In this document: piece by piece, positions 22,918-23,611 of the stretch
Numbering within the stretch: the stretch's first letter is position 1
How the letters are laid out: every line of letters starts with the position of its first letter
Assembly (NCBI GenBank): GCA_033720955.1
Contig: JAWWBN010000036.1
Location: forward strand, 1-23,611
Reading direction: 5' to 3'
Length of the DNA: 23,611 bases
From: JAWWBN01 sp033720955
Lineage (GTDB): Bacteria; Acidobacteriota; Thermoanaerobaculia; Multivoradales; JAHEKO01
The notes under the pieces: model-generated
Seen by the model: only the letters and a program-made list of their open reading frames with translations
Database searches by the model: none
What the model was told of the DNA's origin: nothing
Made by a program: the position numbers and the translations under genes

Positions 22918-23611
22918 CCGGGGGCGCTGGCCGAAGGGCCTCGATCCGCCCTCGGAGGTCGGCGGAAGCGGTAGCCGTACCTCTTCAGGAGCGGCGCGCA
23001 GCCGAGAGCCACGAGAGCCCGAAACGCCGCCGACGCTTCGTCGCGCCAGCGCTCGTCCCTGCGGATCTCGATGACGCCCTCCTCGAATCGGCCGGGATTC
23101 CCGCCGATCGTGTGGCCGCGGGTCAGGAAGATCCGCCGCTCTCCGGCGAAGGGGGGCAGGGCGCCGGTCCCGAGCATCGCGAGCGTCCTCAGAGCCCGGT
23201 GGAGCTGCGCTGCGGGTGCCTCCGCGAAGTCCTCGTAGCGGAGGCGGGCGTACCGGTGGGGTCCCGGCAGGCTCCTGCCGAGAAGCTCCGCGCCGAGGTT
23301 CCAGGTGTTCCAGAGCGCGACCATCCGGGGGCCGGACAGCCGGACGAGCGGCCTGCCCGAGGCCGGGTTGAACTTGGGGTTCGCCCAGGAGAAGACGGCG
23401 CCCCGCGGATCTCTCACCAGATGGAGAACCCGGAGGTCGATTCCGGGGACGTTGCTCAGCAGAAGCGCGTAGGCCGGAGACTTCGAGGCGTCCACGAGGA
23501 CCCTGGCTCCAGCGACCTGCCGCATGCTGTCGTACAGACCCTCGAGCAGGCGAAGCGACTCGACGGACCGGGCAAGGAGCCGGGCGCGGAGAATCGGGAT
23601 CAGCAGGGCCG
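22905..23611 (-). CDS. Sulfotransferase family protein, 5' partial, paralogue of the preceding gene
   Basis: The frame is open to the right window edge and lacks the N-terminal phosphosulfate loop, so the start lies outside; the ATG at 23525 is internal, since it would begin just before VLVDASKSP. The visible part has VDASKSPAYAL, the 3'-phosphate motif HLVRDPRGAVFSW, a helical middle section, GHTIGGNPGRF and LLKRYGYRF. The same motifs in the same order occur in the convergent gene at 21946, so both belong to one subfamily. A basic tail of about twenty residues follows RYGY and overlaps the other gene's last 13 nt. Sulfotransferase activity on a glycan or other acceptor is inferred from family and context. 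Confidence 0.87.
   Translation of the reverse strand, partial: ALLIPILRARLLARSVESLRLLEGLYDSMRQVAGARVLVDASKSPAYALLLSNVPGIDLRVLHLVRDPRGAVFSWANPKFNPASGRPLVRLSGPRMVALWNTWNLGAELLGRSLPGPHRYARLRYEDFAEAPAAQLHRALRTLAMLGTGALPPFAGERRIFLTRGHTIGGNPGRFEEGVIEIRRDERWRDEASAAFRALVALGCAPLLKRYGYRFRRPPRADRGPSASAPGQIS

Noticed and set aside
1..23611. CRISPR arrays, tRNA or rRNA genes, insertion sequences, integrase or attachment sites
   Set aside because: None seen: no direct-repeat series, no tRNA-like CCA ends with cloverleaf, no transposase-like protein.

Overview
The window is very GC-rich (about 70% by eye) and almost fully coding: 15 genes, the longest non-coding stretch only about 160 bp. There are no rRNA or tRNA genes, CRISPR arrays or transposases. 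Signal-peptide lipoproteins, start codons that include GTG and TTG, NTGA stop/start overlaps and Wzx/Wzz-type genes show a bacterium with a cell envelope that exports polysaccharide. The phylum cannot be fixed from the sequence; a high-GC Gram-negative-type lineage such as Acidobacteriota or Myxococcota is a guess.

The theme is the assembly and probable sulfation or phospho-decoration of a surface polysaccharide. Region by region: (1) 1-2973 holds two convergent sulfatase-fold hydrolases. The left one uses Thr at the nucleophile position and is cut by the window edge; the right one is a genuine formylglycine-type (CSPSR) sulfatase. (2) 2966-5359 is a polytopic spermidine-synthase-like protein overlapping the sulfatase by 8 nt. 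(3) 10513 down to 5448 on the minus strand is a tight five-gene operon: short sulfotransferase-like protein, Wzx-type flippase, sulfotransferase, O-antigen ligase/polymerase-like protein, SAM methyltransferase. Every junction is a 4-nt NTGA overlap. (4) 10675-12554 on the plus strand holds an RfbE-like NAD epimerase and a WecG/TagA glycosyltransferase. (5) 16342 down to 12570 on the minus strand holds a Wzz-like chain-length protein and a large lipoprotein hydrolase with a Thr nucleophile. (6) 16481-18781 is a polytopic GT-C-like membrane protein. (7) 20507 down to 18750 on the minus strand holds a second WecG/TagA enzyme and a sulfotransferase. (8) 20535-22917 on the plus strand holds a Thr-type lipoprotein hydrolase and a sulfotransferase. 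It converges on (9) a further sulfotransferase of the same subfamily, which leaves the window at the right edge.

A plausible reading, which is inference: WecG-type and GT-C enzymes and the epimerase build lipid-linked glycan; the flippase, ligase/polymerase and Wzz-like protein export and assemble it; up to five PAPS-dependent sulfotransferases and a methyltransferase modify it. The FGly sulfatase would remove sulfate, while the Thr-type hydrolases probably handle phosphoesters rather than sulfate esters.

The most interesting non-coding signals are -10-like TANNNT hexamers 7-8 nt before the ATG of all three plus-strand transcription-unit heads (possible leaderless transcripts), a 9-bp dyad against one of them, a strong G-quadruplex motif just upstream of the spermidine-synthase-like gene, and convergent genes whose 3' ends overlap.
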